A DNA stretch of 64,000 bases from Gp1-AA122 sp036378535 (lineage in GTDB: Bacteria; Acidobacteriota; Terriglobia; Terriglobales; Acidobacteriaceae). Location of the stretch: the NCBI GenBank assembly GCA_036378535.1, contig DASUWH010000084.1, positions 1-64,000 of the forward strand, written 5' to 3'. The notes beneath the pieces are model-generated. The model saw only the letters and a list, made by a program, of their open reading frames with translations, was not told the DNA's origin and ran no database searches. Below, one piece after another: positions 9,108 to 17,982 of the stretch (position 1 is the first letter of the stretch; every line of letters begins with the position of its first letter). A program made the position numbers and the translations under genes.

Positions 9108-10192
9108 TGGCGAGGAGCCCGGGTCATAAGGTCAACGAACAGTTTGTAGAACTTCTCCGTGTCCAGATCGAATTGCACACTAGCCAGGTGCAGGTAAGGC
9201 GGGACCTGCGCTTTCGAGTCCCAGAACAAAGTCTTTCCATAGCTCGCCCCGTGGTCTACATCGATATCCATGTAGAGCTGCTTCTGGACTGTAATGATCG
9301 AAGGGTCCAGCAAAACCGCGCCCGCGATTTCATCCCACATGTAGCCGGGCAGGGAATACTTGTCTAAATAATCCGTGACCGGAGTATGCGCTTTCGCAAT
9401 CGTAGCCTTCATTTCCGATGTGAAACGAGTCTTGACGGAAATATCGATGGGCGTAATCGTGACTTTCTTCCACGGCGCGCGCAGCACAATCCGCGCCGCC
9501 TCAGGATCGAACCACCAGTTGAACTCGCGCCGCGCGTCAATCGCCCCGGCATCGATCGCGCCTTTGTCGGCGTAAAGTCCCCCGCCCATCATCACGAACT
9601 CCTTCGCCAAGCTGGCGATCGAGGGATCCAGCCGCAGCGCCAAGGCGTAGTTAGTAAGAGGTCCGCCCGCCCAAAGAACTACTTCTCCCGGATACTTGTG
9701 CACCATCTTCACGATGAATTCTGCGGCCGTGCCCGGCGTCGCCTTGATATGCGGCTCACCCTCGGGCAAGGGCGGCACTACATCGGGCGGATGGTAAGGC
9801 ATCTCATAAATAACGGATCGCTTGGCAGCAAACCGCTCCGTCCACGCCCCCTTGTATTCGAGCTTCCCATACATCGCTTCCCAGCGCTCGCTCTCTTCCT
9901 TGGAATTGAGCAAGGGAAGTTCGGCGCCTTCGATGACGGGCACATCGGTGCGCCCGGCAATCTCCACCATGCGCAGGGTGTGCTGGGTCTCTTCCTTAAC
10001 CCACTGATCGCCGCTGACGGTCGTGATCCCGAGCACGTCGAACTTGTCGGACTGAAGAAAAACCAGAATGGCCTGCTGGTCGCTGGTCCCCGGCCCGCGC
10101 GCGTCCTGATCGACGATGACTTTGATTTTCTGGGCGAAACTGAATGACGGGAGGACTAAAAGGAATACAAGAACTGATCTCCAATTCTTCAT
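9104..10192 (-). CDS. Divergent nucleoside hydrolase-like protein, exported
   Basis: 362 residues, signal peptide VLVFLLVLPSFSFAQ. It is a close paralogue of the next gene and of the same subfamily. The N-terminal motif is IKVIVDQDARGPGTSDQQA: the first two Asp of DxD are present, then an insertion, and the usual DD is DQ. GGPLTNYALAL, VMMGGGLY, EFNWWFDPEAARIVL and MWDEIAGAVLLDP follow the family order, with Trp in place of the usual active-site His. ATG at 10192 follows GGGGAAATA. It is downstream of the TonB receptor on the same strand and overlaps the following hydrolase by four bases, so receptor and both hydrolases are probably co-transcribed and act together in the periplasm. Confidence 0.87.
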   Translation of the reverse strand: MKNWRSVLVFLLVLPSFSFAQKIKVIVDQDARGPGTSDQQAILVFLQSDKFDVLGITTVSGDQWVKEETQHTLRMVEIAGRTDVPVIEGAELPLLNSKEESERWEAMYGKLEYKGAWTERFAAKRSVIYEMPYHPPDVVPPLPEGEPHIKATPGTAAEFIVKMVHKYPGEVVLWAGGPLTNYALALRLDPSIASLAKEFVMMGGGLYADKGAIDAGAIDARREFNWWFDPEAARIVLRAPWKKVTITPIDISVKTRFTSEMKATIAKAHTPVTDYLDKYSLPGYMWDEIAGAVLLDPSIITVQKQLYMDIDVDHGASYGKTLFWDSKAQVPPYLHLASVQFDLDTEKFYKLFVDLMTRAPRQ

Positions 10193-10286
10193 TATTTCCC
10201 CAACTGCAAGTCTAAATTACGCGGGCAGACCGGGTAGAACCGGAATATTCCAGTTTCCCAATCTGCCGCGAAATATGCCGGGTGCG

Positions 10287-13200
10287 CTAGAACATAAGCT
10301 TGACGGCAAATTGAATGAGGCGCGGATTGTTCACCGTTCCGTTGACCACTCCGAAGCTGTTGGCTTCGCTTATATCCTGCATCCCGCTCACGCTGCTGCC
10401 ACCTTGCAGATAGAACTGGGGATGGTTAAGCACGTTGAAGAACTCAGCCCGGAAATCGAGGCGCATGCTTTCGCGAATCGGGAAGTGCTTGATCAGCGAG
10501 AGATCACTGTTTACAAAGCGTGGACCGGAAACCGGAGCGCGCGGAGAGTTACCCAGTTCTCCAGGCGTGGCCTGGGCAAAAGCACACGGATTGAACCAGG
10601 CTGTCAGAGTGTGTATCTGCGAGGGCGCAGTGCAAGTTGGGTTCGCCGCAACTGCGCCTGCTCTGTTTGGATCTCCAATCAGTTCCGGACGATTCAAGCT
10701 GCTGCCGTTCCACTGGAAATTGACGCCGGAAGAGTTGGCGCTGTTCACAACGAACAACGGAAACCCAGAGGTGGCCTTCTCGATCACGTCAACTTCCCAA
10801 TTGCCTGCAACTGCGTTCACAGGAGCACTCCAATTGTTTCCGAAGTGTTTACCTTTACCGAAAGGCAGGTCGTAGAGGATGCTGGCCGTAAATTGGTGGT
10901 TCAGATTGATCTGAGATAGGCCCCAATCCAGCTTTTGCGTTCCGGGTAAGGGCCAGTAAAGCGCCCCAGGGAACGTCCCTAAGCCATCGGGCAAACCAGA
11001 GTCATAGGTTCGTGAGTAGGTGTAACCCAACAGAGCGTAGATTCCGTGCCGGCTGCTCTTAGTCTCCGCTTTCACTTCGAACGAGTTGTAGTGAGCCGCG
11101 CCAACATCGTTGTTATTCGCTACGACGGGCGGAAAGAAGAACGTCGGAGGACCATACTTGGGACCGAACGCCGTTCCTCCAGCACCACAACCCAAGGTGT
11201 AACCTGCGACAGTTCCGCAAGCGGCCGGCGAACCGACGTTCAGATTAAGCCCATCCACCAGGATGCGCGAGCTGCGTGAACCTGCATAACCGGCGGTCAG
11301 CACAATATTGCCGGGAATCTGGTGTTCGACGTTGATGTTAAATTGTTGCACCATTCCCTGTTTGAAGTTCAGGTTCTGCGACTGAATGGTTCCTGGGAAC
11401 GATGTAGGTACAGGCTCTGATGTAATGGCCGGCAGAAATACAGTTCTCAGCCCGCAGCCTGGGACCACGCCCAAACTCTGGAATGGACACGCTCCACCGA
11501 AGCCATTGAAGTTATCGATTTCAGCATAGTAGGGAGGATTCTGCCAAAGGCCCTGCGCGCCCTGGTTCCACGAGGAATCGTGAAAGATAGCATAACCGGC
11601 TCGAACCGCCGTATTGCTACTCCCAAAGGGTTTCCATGCAATTCCGATCCGCGGTTCGAATGCAGTTTTGTCCATCTTAATCCCGACTGCCCCATCGCTG
11701 CGGACGCAGATTGCGCACCCGTTGATCGCTGAACTGGATCCTGCCACGTAAAATTTCCCGCTCGCGAAATCAAAATTTGCCTGGCGATTGGCCGCTTCAG
11801 TGATGGGTGTGACGAGCGCCCAAGCCAGACCGAGGTTTACCGTCAAGTTCGGGGTTACGCGCCAATCGTCCTGCACAAAGGGCCGGAACAGCTTCCAGCG
11901 GCGGCCAGTCTCGGCTCCCTGGAAAGTCTGGTCGTGAATGGCGCCGTCAACTTGACCGAGAAGCAGATCAGCTGCAGGATCGCCTGTGGCCGTACCGAAA
12001 ACCAGCAGGAATCCGTCCTGGAAACCATTCGTGGATACGTTCATCTGCTGAGCACGAACTTGGAAACCGACGCGCACATTGTGATTTCCTCGGATCATGT
12101 CGAAGGTATCGGACGCCGTGTAAATGTTGGTCCCTCCCAGGAATGGAGCGAAACCTCTGTCGCCCAATGCCCAATACTGCCCCATCAACGTCGAAGTCAA
12201 TCCACAGCTCATGCAATCTTTGTTGGACTGATTGATAAGCCCTGCCGGCGCATTGGGACATTTGCTGTTCAAGTTGGCTCCCAGGATCCCAAGGTTGGCC
12301 GACTCGCAGCTCGCATCTCCGAATGACTTAATGTGGTTGAAGATGCGGTTGAACCCTGCATTGAACTGGTTGATGTTGCGATCATTCAGAATGTGGGTTT
12401 CGGATATCGCAACATTGCGGCCGTGATTGGTGATGTTCTGGGTGCTTCCAAAGGCATTGGCTTCGGCAAAACCAGGGGAGCCGCCAGGAACGAAGGAAAC
12501 CGCCTGGTCATAGCTGAAGCGAGCGAAGGCAGAGTCTTTCGCCGAGAAATTGTGATCTAAGCGAATGTCGAACTTCCCTTCGTTCAGACTCCTCGTGGGC
12601 ACGTTGGTGTAGTTGAAACCCAGCGCTGCATTGCTCGCATTGGCTTGCGGATATAGGTCAACCATGCCTTTGCCGGCAGGATCGAACAAGTTGCTGGGAA
12701 TCTTGTTGCATGCGATGCCACTGGCCTGTGCTCCCGTGGAATCACCAGGTAAAGGATTCCCTGTGACCGGATCGCATTGGAACGCGGAACCTGTGTAGGG
12801 ATTCGTCAAGTTCCCGAAGCCGGACGGATTGTTTGGCCCGCGCGCAACGCCGTAAGGGTCGAGCGTGAAATCTCCGTTCATCATCGCCGGTGTAGGAATC
12901 AAGCCGGTGAATGGAATGCCGCGGCGCTGTCTCTTACCTTCATAGTCGATGAAGAAGAAAGTTTTGTCCTTCTGAATCGCTCCCCCGAAGGAACCGCCGA
13001 ACTGGTTCAGATTGAACTTGTCCTTGGTCGCGGCGAAGAAGCTACGGGCATCCAGCTTCGTGTTGCGGAAGAACTCAAATAATGAACCGTGCCAGGCGTT
13101 GCTGCCCGATTTGGTCGTTACCAGCACGGCCGGACCCGCACGGGTTCCGTATTCCGCGGAATAGTTGTAAGTGAGAACCTTAAATTCCTGGATTGCGTCG

Positions 13201-13862
13201 ATGGAAGGCAAGATCGCTATGCCTCCCGCGGTTAGTTCGTTGTTGTCATTGCCGTCGAGCAGCCAGTCGGTACTCTGCGCGCGCGATCCCCCAACCGACA
13301 GCGAGTACGTGCCACGTGCCGACACCTCGCTGCTCGCTCCGCCATTAAAAAAGCTGTTCGGGTTGGTCTCTTGCGTCGTCCCCGGCGTCAGCGTTGCCAG
13401 TTGCACAAAATCGCGGCCGTTCAACGGCAGATCCGCCACTTGCTGCTCGGTGATGACTTGCCCGAGAGTCGGGTTCGTCGTCTGCACAGCCACTTCGGTG
13501 GCGCTGACCTCCACTTGCTCGGTGACCGACGCCGGCGCCAGGGTGAAGTTCACTTCGCGATGCTCATCAACCTGCAGCTTAATATCCTTCTCTGACGCAG
13601 GCTGGAAACCTCCCGATTGGACGCCCACGGTGTAAGTCGCCACCGGCAGCAGCGGGATCAGGTAGTGGCCGGAGTCATCCGTCTTGGCTTCACGCACTAC
13701 ACCGGTCCCTTGCGACGTGACCTTGACCTGCGCGCCACTGATTACGGACCCGGTCTTGTCAACGACGGTGCCGGAAAAACTTCCGTTCGCCTGTCCGTAA
13801 ACCAGAGGGCAGAGAAGAAGCGTACCCACAAACACTCCGAGCAGTGCTTTCTTGGCCAGCAT
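10287..13862 (-). CDS. Oar-like TonB-dependent outer-membrane receptor
   Basis: 1,191 residues. Signal peptide (ALLGVFVGTLLLCPLVYGQ), then a CarboxypepD_reg-like extension at about residues 25-110 (GSFSGTVVDKTGSVISGAQVKVTSQG), then a plug domain (QVADLPLNGRDFVQLATLTPGT; DWLLDGNDNNELTAGG) and a long beta-barrel ending MRLDFRAEFFNVLNHPQF ... RLIQFAVKLMF, with an aromatic C-terminus as expected for BAM-dependent assembly. This is the Oar/SusC-like type common in Acidobacteria. The start is ATG 13862 because AAGGGG lies 7 bases upstream; an upstream in-frame start lacks a site. Its position between a sugar kinase and two exported nucleoside hydrolases suggests the ligand is a nucleoside, ribose-containing oligomer or nucleic-acid fragment (inference). 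No SusD-like lipoprotein is present. Confidence 0.93.
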   Translation of the reverse strand: MLAKKALLGVFVGTLLLCPLVYGQANGSFSGTVVDKTGSVISGAQVKVTSQGTGVVREAKTDDSGHYLIPLLPVATYTVGVQSGGFQPASEKDIKLQVDEHREVNFTLAPASVTEQVEVSATEVAVQTTNPTLGQVITEQQVADLPLNGRDFVQLATLTPGTTQETNPNSFFNGGASSEVSARGTYSLSVGGSRAQSTDWLLDGNDNNELTAGGIAILPSIDAIQEFKVLTYNYSAEYGTRAGPAVLVTTKSGSNAWHGSLFEFFRNTKLDARSFFAATKDKFNLNQFGGSFGGAIQKDKTFFFIDYEGKRQRRGIPFTGLIPTPAMMNGDFTLDPYGVARGPNNPSGFGNLTNPYTGSAFQCDPVTGNPLPGDSTGAQASGIACNKIPSNLFDPAGKGMVDLYPQANASNAALGFNYTNVPTRSLNEGKFDIRLDHNFSAKDSAFARFSYDQAVSFVPGGSPGFAEANAFGSTQNITNHGRNVAISETHILNDRNINQFNAGFNRIFNHIKSFGDASCESANLGILGANLNSKCPNAPAGLINQSNKDCMSCGLTSTLMGQYWALGDRGFAPFLGGTNIYTASDTFDMIRGNHNVRVGFQVRAQQMNVSTNGFQDGFLLVFGTATGDPAADLLLGQVDGAIHDQTFQGAETGRRWKLFRPFVQDDWRVTPNLTVNLGLAWALVTPITEAANRQANFDFASGKFYVAGSSSAINGCAICVRSDGAVGIKMDKTAFEPRIGIAWKPFGSSNTAVRAGYAIFHDSSWNQGAQGLWQNPPYYAEIDNFNGFGGACPFQSLGVVPGCGLRTVFLPAITSEPVPTSFPGTIQSQNLNFKQGMVQQFNINVEHQIPGNIVLTAGYAGSRSSRILVDGLNLNVGSPAACGTVAGYTLGCGAGGTAFGPKYGPPTFFFPPVVANNNDVGAAHYNSFEVKAETKSSRHGIYALLGYTYSRTYDSGLPDGLGTFPGALYWPLPGTQKLDWGLSQINLNHQFTASILYDLPFGKGKHFGNNWSAPVNAVAGNWEVDVIEKATSGFPLFVVNSANSSGVNFQWNGSSLNRPELIGDPNRAGAVAANPTCTAPSQIHTLTAWFNPCAFAQATPGELGNSPRAPVSGPRFVNSDLSLIKHFPIRESMRLDFRAEFFNVLNHPQFYLQGGSSVSGMQDISEANSFGVVNGTVNNPRLIQFAVKLMF

Positions 13863-14058
13863 GATTAACCCCTTTTTGGCGGACACTTCACAGAACACAA
13901 TGGGACTGACTGCTCCTCACCGACGCGCAGATGTCCCTTGGAGACGGCAGGCCATCTAAATAAAATTTCAGACTAAAGTCAAGAAGTATTGCGGACAGCT
14001 AAGTGCTTGCAAACCACGTCCGTATTTCCAGAGGAGGATTCCAAAAATTGTAACGGTC

Positions 14059-14155
14059 TCAGGTCTCGGTGGTCAGGCCTCAGGTGTCCGGTCTTAGAAA
14101 GTTTTACCTGCGACCCGACACCCGACACCTGAAACCGGACACCCGAGACCGGAAA
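14059..14155. repeat. CAGGTGTCCGG-type imperfect inverted repeats
   Basis: The receptor-kinase gap (13863-14161) holds overlapping short motifs (GGTCTCAGGTCTCGGTGGTC, CAGGTGTCCGG) on the left and complementary versions (CCCGACACCTG, CCGGACACCCGAGACCGG) on the right, able to form a long imperfect hairpin. It resembles in style the GTCAG-based repeats at 32447 and 44780 but is a distinct sequence. Confidence 0.5.
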
Positions 14156-14161
14156 CGTTCC

Positions 14162-15118
14162 TCACGACGTGCTGGATACCGTGCTCGTCTTCGCCTGCGC
14201 CTGCCACTCCCGATCAAATCGGTTCCGATGGTAAAAAGACTTTTGCGTGCCGACGCCCGTCGTGGAAAGCCCCGCATACAAGTTGGCGCGCCGTACCGCC
14301 TCCAGTTCCGGTACGCCCTCGGCAAGAAACACCGCAAAGCTGCCGATGAATGCGTCACCCGCGCCGGTGCTGTCGATGCTCTTAACCGGAAAAGGGGGAG
14401 CATGATCGATCGCGCCGGATCGCGCCACCAGACTTCCGTTCGCACCCAGTGTGATAAGCACGCACCGTATCCCGCCGGCCAGCAGTTTCCCGGCGCACTT
14501 CTTCGCATCCTCGACATTGCGCACCGGAAGCCCGCTGATCGCCTCCGCCTCACTTTCGTTTGGAACCAGGTAGTCCAGTCCTTTGAGCGATGCCATATCC
14601 ACCGGCTGACCCGGCGCGGGGTTCACAATGCAGCGGATGCCGTGCTTCCGCGCGAACGCAACCGTGTAGTACACCGTCTCCAGCGGGATCTCAAATTGCA
14701 GAACGATACAGTCGGATTTCTTGAGCGTTTCCGCGGCTGCCTCCACGTCGGCAGGTTTGATCGCATCATTCGCGCCCTTGACCACGAGAATGCGATTCTG
14801 CCCCTGCGGGTCCACAAAAATGGGAGCGACTCCGCTGGAAAGCCCTTCGACCTGCTTCACGTGCGTCGTATCGATGCCGAGCTTTTTAAAATTTTCGATC
14901 GTTGCGGGCCCGAATAGATCGCTGCCCACACGGGCCACCATGAAGACGTCGGCGCCGCAGAGGCGCGCCGCTACAGCCTGATTGGCGCCTTTACCGCCGA
15001 ATCCCAAGTCGAATTTCTGCGCGAAGATTGTTTGCCCAGGTTTGGGGAACTGGTCGGTAAACGTCGTGAGATCAATATTGGCGCTGCCTACCACGGCGAT
15101 TCGAGGATGCTTCGACAT
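14162..15118 (-). CDS. rbsK: PfkB-family ribokinase / deoxyribokinase
   Basis: 318 residues. PfkB carbohydrate kinase with both signatures: FDLGFGGKGANQAVAARL (PfkB-1, about residues 37-54) and DSTGAGDAFIGS (PfkB-2, about 249-260, with the catalytic Asp in GAGD). The N-terminal VVGSANIDL and NPAPGQP are typical of ribokinases, which phosphorylate D-ribose to ribose-5-phosphate in the cytoplasm. The location next to deoxyribose-phosphate aldolase makes 2-deoxyribose an equally likely substrate; sequence alone does not decide between them. It lies on the same strand between the aldehyde dehydrogenase and the TonB receptor and probably belongs to that transcription unit, although gaps of about 270-300 bases separate the genes. 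Confidence 0.9.
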   Translation of the reverse strand: MSKHPRIAVVGSANIDLTTFTDQFPKPGQTIFAQKFDLGFGGKGANQAVAARLCGADVFMVARVGSDLFGPATIENFKKLGIDTTHVKQVEGLSSGVAPIFVDPQGQNRILVVKGANDAIKPADVEAAAETLKKSDCIVLQFEIPLETVYYTVAFARKHGIRCIVNPAPGQPVDMASLKGLDYLVPNESEAEAISGLPVRNVEDAKKCAGKLLAGGIRCVLITLGANGSLVARSGAIDHAPPFPVKSIDSTGAGDAFIGSFAVFLAEGVPELEAVRRANLYAGLSTTGVGTQKSFYHRNRFDREWQAQAKTSTVSSTS

Positions 15119-15189
15119 AAATGATTTCCAGGAAAATGCAGGAACGGCGAGTCTAGCGCATTTTCACATTTACTGTATCCCCACTGATT

Positions 15190-15280
15190 GTCATCCCGAC
15201 CAAGTCCATGGATTGGCGAAAGCCAATCCATGGGCGCGTGGAGAGCCTGCCCTGAGCTTGTCGAAGGGGACCTTGTGTTC
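15190..15280. repeat. GTCATCCCGA...CCTTGTGTT repeat with nested hairpins (family D)
   Basis: Begins TGTCATCCCGACC and ends GGGACCTTGTGTT like the copies at 17795, 17893 and 40315. Nested inside is a perfect 12-bp hairpin with GAAA tetraloop (arms 15206-15217 and 15222-15233) and the CCCTGAGCTTGTCGAAGGG palindrome. The gap 15119-15389 contains no gene. Confidence 0.65.
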
Positions 15281-15389
15281 CCCCGCCGGCCACACTGATT
15301 CTAAAAATGCTTTAGCCAGCAGGCTTGGTGCTGTCAAACGCCAGGCAGAAGACAGGACTCACCGCAAAGAATACACAGGTTAAAATCAG

Positions 15390-17768
15390 CTACTCGCCAT
15401 AGGGAACCCATATATTTTTTACCTGCGTGGCGTGCTGCAGGAACCATCGTCCTTCGCCCTGCTTGCTATCGAACCAGTCGATGACGCGGCCTTCATTCGT
15501 GAACACCTGCTTCAGGTTCCCAATGGAAGCGGCTTTAGCCGTGGCGGCGCTGGCAGCGTCGGCAAAGCACCAGATCGCGTCCACGTCATCATGTTCGGCA
15601 ACCGTTTTCAGAAGCTGCGAAGTATAGCCGGTCACGATATTCACCGCCCCGCCCGGCAAGTCGCTGGTGTCGAAAAGCTGATACAGATCGCCCGCTATCA
15701 GCGGGTAGGTCTCAGATGGGACCACGACCGCAGTGTTGCCCATGGCCAGCACCGGCAGCACGAGAGAAAGCAGCCCGAGCAGCGGCGTTTCATCAGGACA
15801 AACGATCCCAACCGTGCCGATGGGTTCGTGCATGGCGATTGCGATCATCCGAAACGGCGGGTTGTGAACCGCGCCGTCAAACTTGTCGGCCCAGGCCGCA
15901 TAACTGAAGATGCGCTCGATGCCGAGATTTACCTCTTTTTCTGCCTGGGACCGGCCAACCGCGCGTCCGAGCCGTTCGCTGATCTCTCTAGCGCGCAGCG
16001 AAAGATTTTCGGCCATGTAGTAAAGAACCTGCGCGCGTGTATGCGCCGTAGCCTTGGCCCAGCCGCTGGCTTTACGGGCCGCCTCCACCGCATTCCGAAT
16101 ATCTTTCCGGTTTCCGAGCGGTGCTTCGCCCAGCAACTCGCCGTCTTTTCCGTGAACCTCAAAGCTGTATCCGGAATCCGGCCTCGCCTGTTTGCCGCCG
16201 ATATAGAGCTTCACCGTGCGATCGATGCCGCCGCCCAGTTCGTTCCCATTTTCAGCCGGGGCGCTGCGCAATGGGGAAGAGCGCAGCGCGGGGGCGTTCT
16301 TAAACCAGGCAGGCTCCAGGTATTCGAGCAGGCCTTCGCGTCCGCCTTCGCGTCCGAAACCGCTCTCCCGGTAGCCCCCGAATCCGCAACTGGCGTCGAA
16401 CAGATTCGTCGAGTTTACCCAAACCACTCCCGCTTTAATCTGTGCCGCCACCTGCAATGCCACGTTGATGCTCTCGCTCCACACGCTGGCGGCCAGCCCA
16501 TACGCAGTATTGTTAGCCAGTTCCGCAGCCTCGGCGGGAGTTCGGAAGCTCATCGCCGCAAGCACCGGACCGAAAATTTCCTGCTGCGCGACGATGGAAG
16601 TCGGATGCACGTTGCTCAGCAACGTCGGCGGAAAGAAGAGTCCGCGCGCCGGCAATTTCACCTCGGGTTGCCAGCACGTTGCCCCTTCGGCCACGCCCTG
16701 ATCCACCATGCGCCGTATGCGCTCCAACTGCACCGGAGCCACGATCGCGCCAATGTCGATTGCCTTATCGAGAGGCGGCCCGATTCGCAACGTACTCATG
16801 CGCTGCTGAACTTTTTCGATCAGTGCCTCGGCAATGCTTTCCTGCATCAGCAGCCGAGAACCGGCGCAACAAACCTGTCCCTGGTTGAACCATATTCCGT
16901 CCACCAGTCCCTCGACCGCGCTATCGAGATCCGCGTCTTCGAAAATGATGAATGGCGATTTACCACCCAGCTCGAGAGAAAGTCGTTTGTGGGTATTGGC
17001 TGTGGCGCTGCGAATGGCGCGGCCCACCTCCGTCGACCCGGTGAACGCAATCTTATCGACGCCGGAATTCTTAACCAGTGCTTCTCCCGTGGAACCATCC
17101 CCGGTGACGATATTCACCACCCCGGCAGGCAGTCCGATCTCATGACAAATTTCGGCAAACGCCAAAGCCGTCAGGGGAGTGAATTCCGCCGGCTTGAGAA
17201 CGACTGTATTACCCGTCGCTAGCGCTGGCGCAATTTTCCACGCCAGCATCAGCAGGGGGAAATTCCACGGAATGATTTGCCCCACCACGCCGCAAGCGGT
17301 GTAATCGGGAAATTCGCGATCCAGCACTTGCGCCCAGCCCGCGTGATGGTAGAAGTGGCGCGCTACCAGCGGAATGTCAATATCACGGCTTTCGCGAATC
17401 GGCTTGCCGTTGTCGATAGTTTCCAAAACCGCCAGCCGCCGCGAATGCCTCTGCACCGCTCGCGCCAGGGCGTACAGGTAGCGTGCGCGCTCATGTCCAC
17501 GCAAGGCCTGCCACTTGGGAGATGCATCGCGCGCCGCCCGCACCGCTGCGTCGATGTCTGCCGATGAACCTTGAGAGATCTCCGCGATCTTCTCACCTGT
17601 TGCCGGATCAACAGAATCGAAGTACACACCCTCAGCCGGTGGCTGCCACGCTCCCGCAATGAAATGTCCGAAGCGACGCTGGTGACGATCCAGCCATCCC
17701 ATCGCCTCCTTGGGATCTTCCGGCGCCGGACCATACTCCATGGTAAGAAAGTTTTCAGCGATGCTCAT
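15390..17768 (-). CDS. Two-domain (ALDH16-like) aldehyde dehydrogenase
   Basis: 792 residues, about 1.6 times a normal ALDH. The N-terminal domain (about 30-490) is complete: PWNFPLLMLAWKIAPALATGN (NAD-binding), FTGSTEVGRAI, LELGGKSPFII with the general-base Glu, and FNQGQVCCAGSRLL with the catalytic Cys of GQxC. The C-terminal part (about 510-792) is a second ALDH-like region that retains the cofactor-domain core but has no GQxC motif, so it is probably structural. Length and architecture match the ALDH16 family. The start is ATG 17768, preceded by GGAAAGAG. Being directly downstream of deoC, it most likely oxidises acetaldehyde released from deoxyribose-5-phosphate, or another sugar-derived aldehyde (inference). 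Confidence 0.9.
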   Translation of the reverse strand: MSIAENFLTMEYGPAPEDPKEAMGWLDRHQRRFGHFIAGAWQPPAEGVYFDSVDPATGEKIAEISQGSSADIDAAVRAARDASPKWQALRGHERARYLYALARAVQRHSRRLAVLETIDNGKPIRESRDIDIPLVARHFYHHAGWAQVLDREFPDYTACGVVGQIIPWNFPLLMLAWKIAPALATGNTVVLKPAEFTPLTALAFAEICHEIGLPAGVVNIVTGDGSTGEALVKNSGVDKIAFTGSTEVGRAIRSATANTHKRLSLELGGKSPFIIFEDADLDSAVEGLVDGIWFNQGQVCCAGSRLLMQESIAEALIEKVQQRMSTLRIGPPLDKAIDIGAIVAPVQLERIRRMVDQGVAEGATCWQPEVKLPARGLFFPPTLLSNVHPTSIVAQQEIFGPVLAAMSFRTPAEAAELANNTAYGLAASVWSESINVALQVAAQIKAGVVWVNSTNLFDASCGFGGYRESGFGREGGREGLLEYLEPAWFKNAPALRSSPLRSAPAENGNELGGGIDRTVKLYIGGKQARPDSGYSFEVHGKDGELLGEAPLGNRKDIRNAVEAARKASGWAKATAHTRAQVLYYMAENLSLRAREISERLGRAVGRSQAEKEVNLGIERIFSYAAWADKFDGAVHNPPFRMIAIAMHEPIGTVGIVCPDETPLLGLLSLVLPVLAMGNTAVVVPSETYPLIAGDLYQLFDTSDLPGGAVNIVTGYTSQLLKTVAEHDDVDAIWCFADAASAATAKAASIGNLKQVFTNEGRVIDWFDSKQGEGRWFLQHATQVKNIWVPYGE

Positions 17769-17941
17769 GGCAACTCTTTCCATTTCCCATTACTGCCATC
17801 CCGACCGAAGCGAAGCGGAGTGGAGGGACCTTGTGTTTCGGTTCGCGGTTTGGTGTTTTCAATGCACCCACGGCAACTCTTTCCATTTTCCATTACTGTC
17901 ATCCCGACCGGAGCGAAGCGGAGTGGAGGGACCTTGTGTTT
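17769..17941. repeat. Direct repeat duplicating the ALDH leader (family D)
   Basis: Two roughly 70-bp copies, 17769-17838 and 17872-17941, about 95% alike. Each begins with the complement of the ALDH ribosome-binding segment (GGCAACTCTTTCCATTT) and runs through a GTCATCCCGACCG...CCTTGTGTTT element. The gene-proximal copy supplies the actual leader; the distal copy is a duplicate. Confidence 0.75.
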
Positions 17942-17982
17942 TCTTATCTTGCCGGTTCAATTTCAAGATAAAGTTCATTTCG

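Noticed and set aside
9386..10147. A 253-codon plus-strand frame opposite the second divergent nucleoside hydrolase
   Set aside because: Antisense to a gene with clear family motifs; its Arg/His-rich composition is typical of an antisense frame.
15432..17222. A 596-codon plus-strand frame opposite the ALDH gene
   Set aside because: Long because of high GC content, but it has no motif or site, and the minus strand encodes an obvious dehydrogenase.
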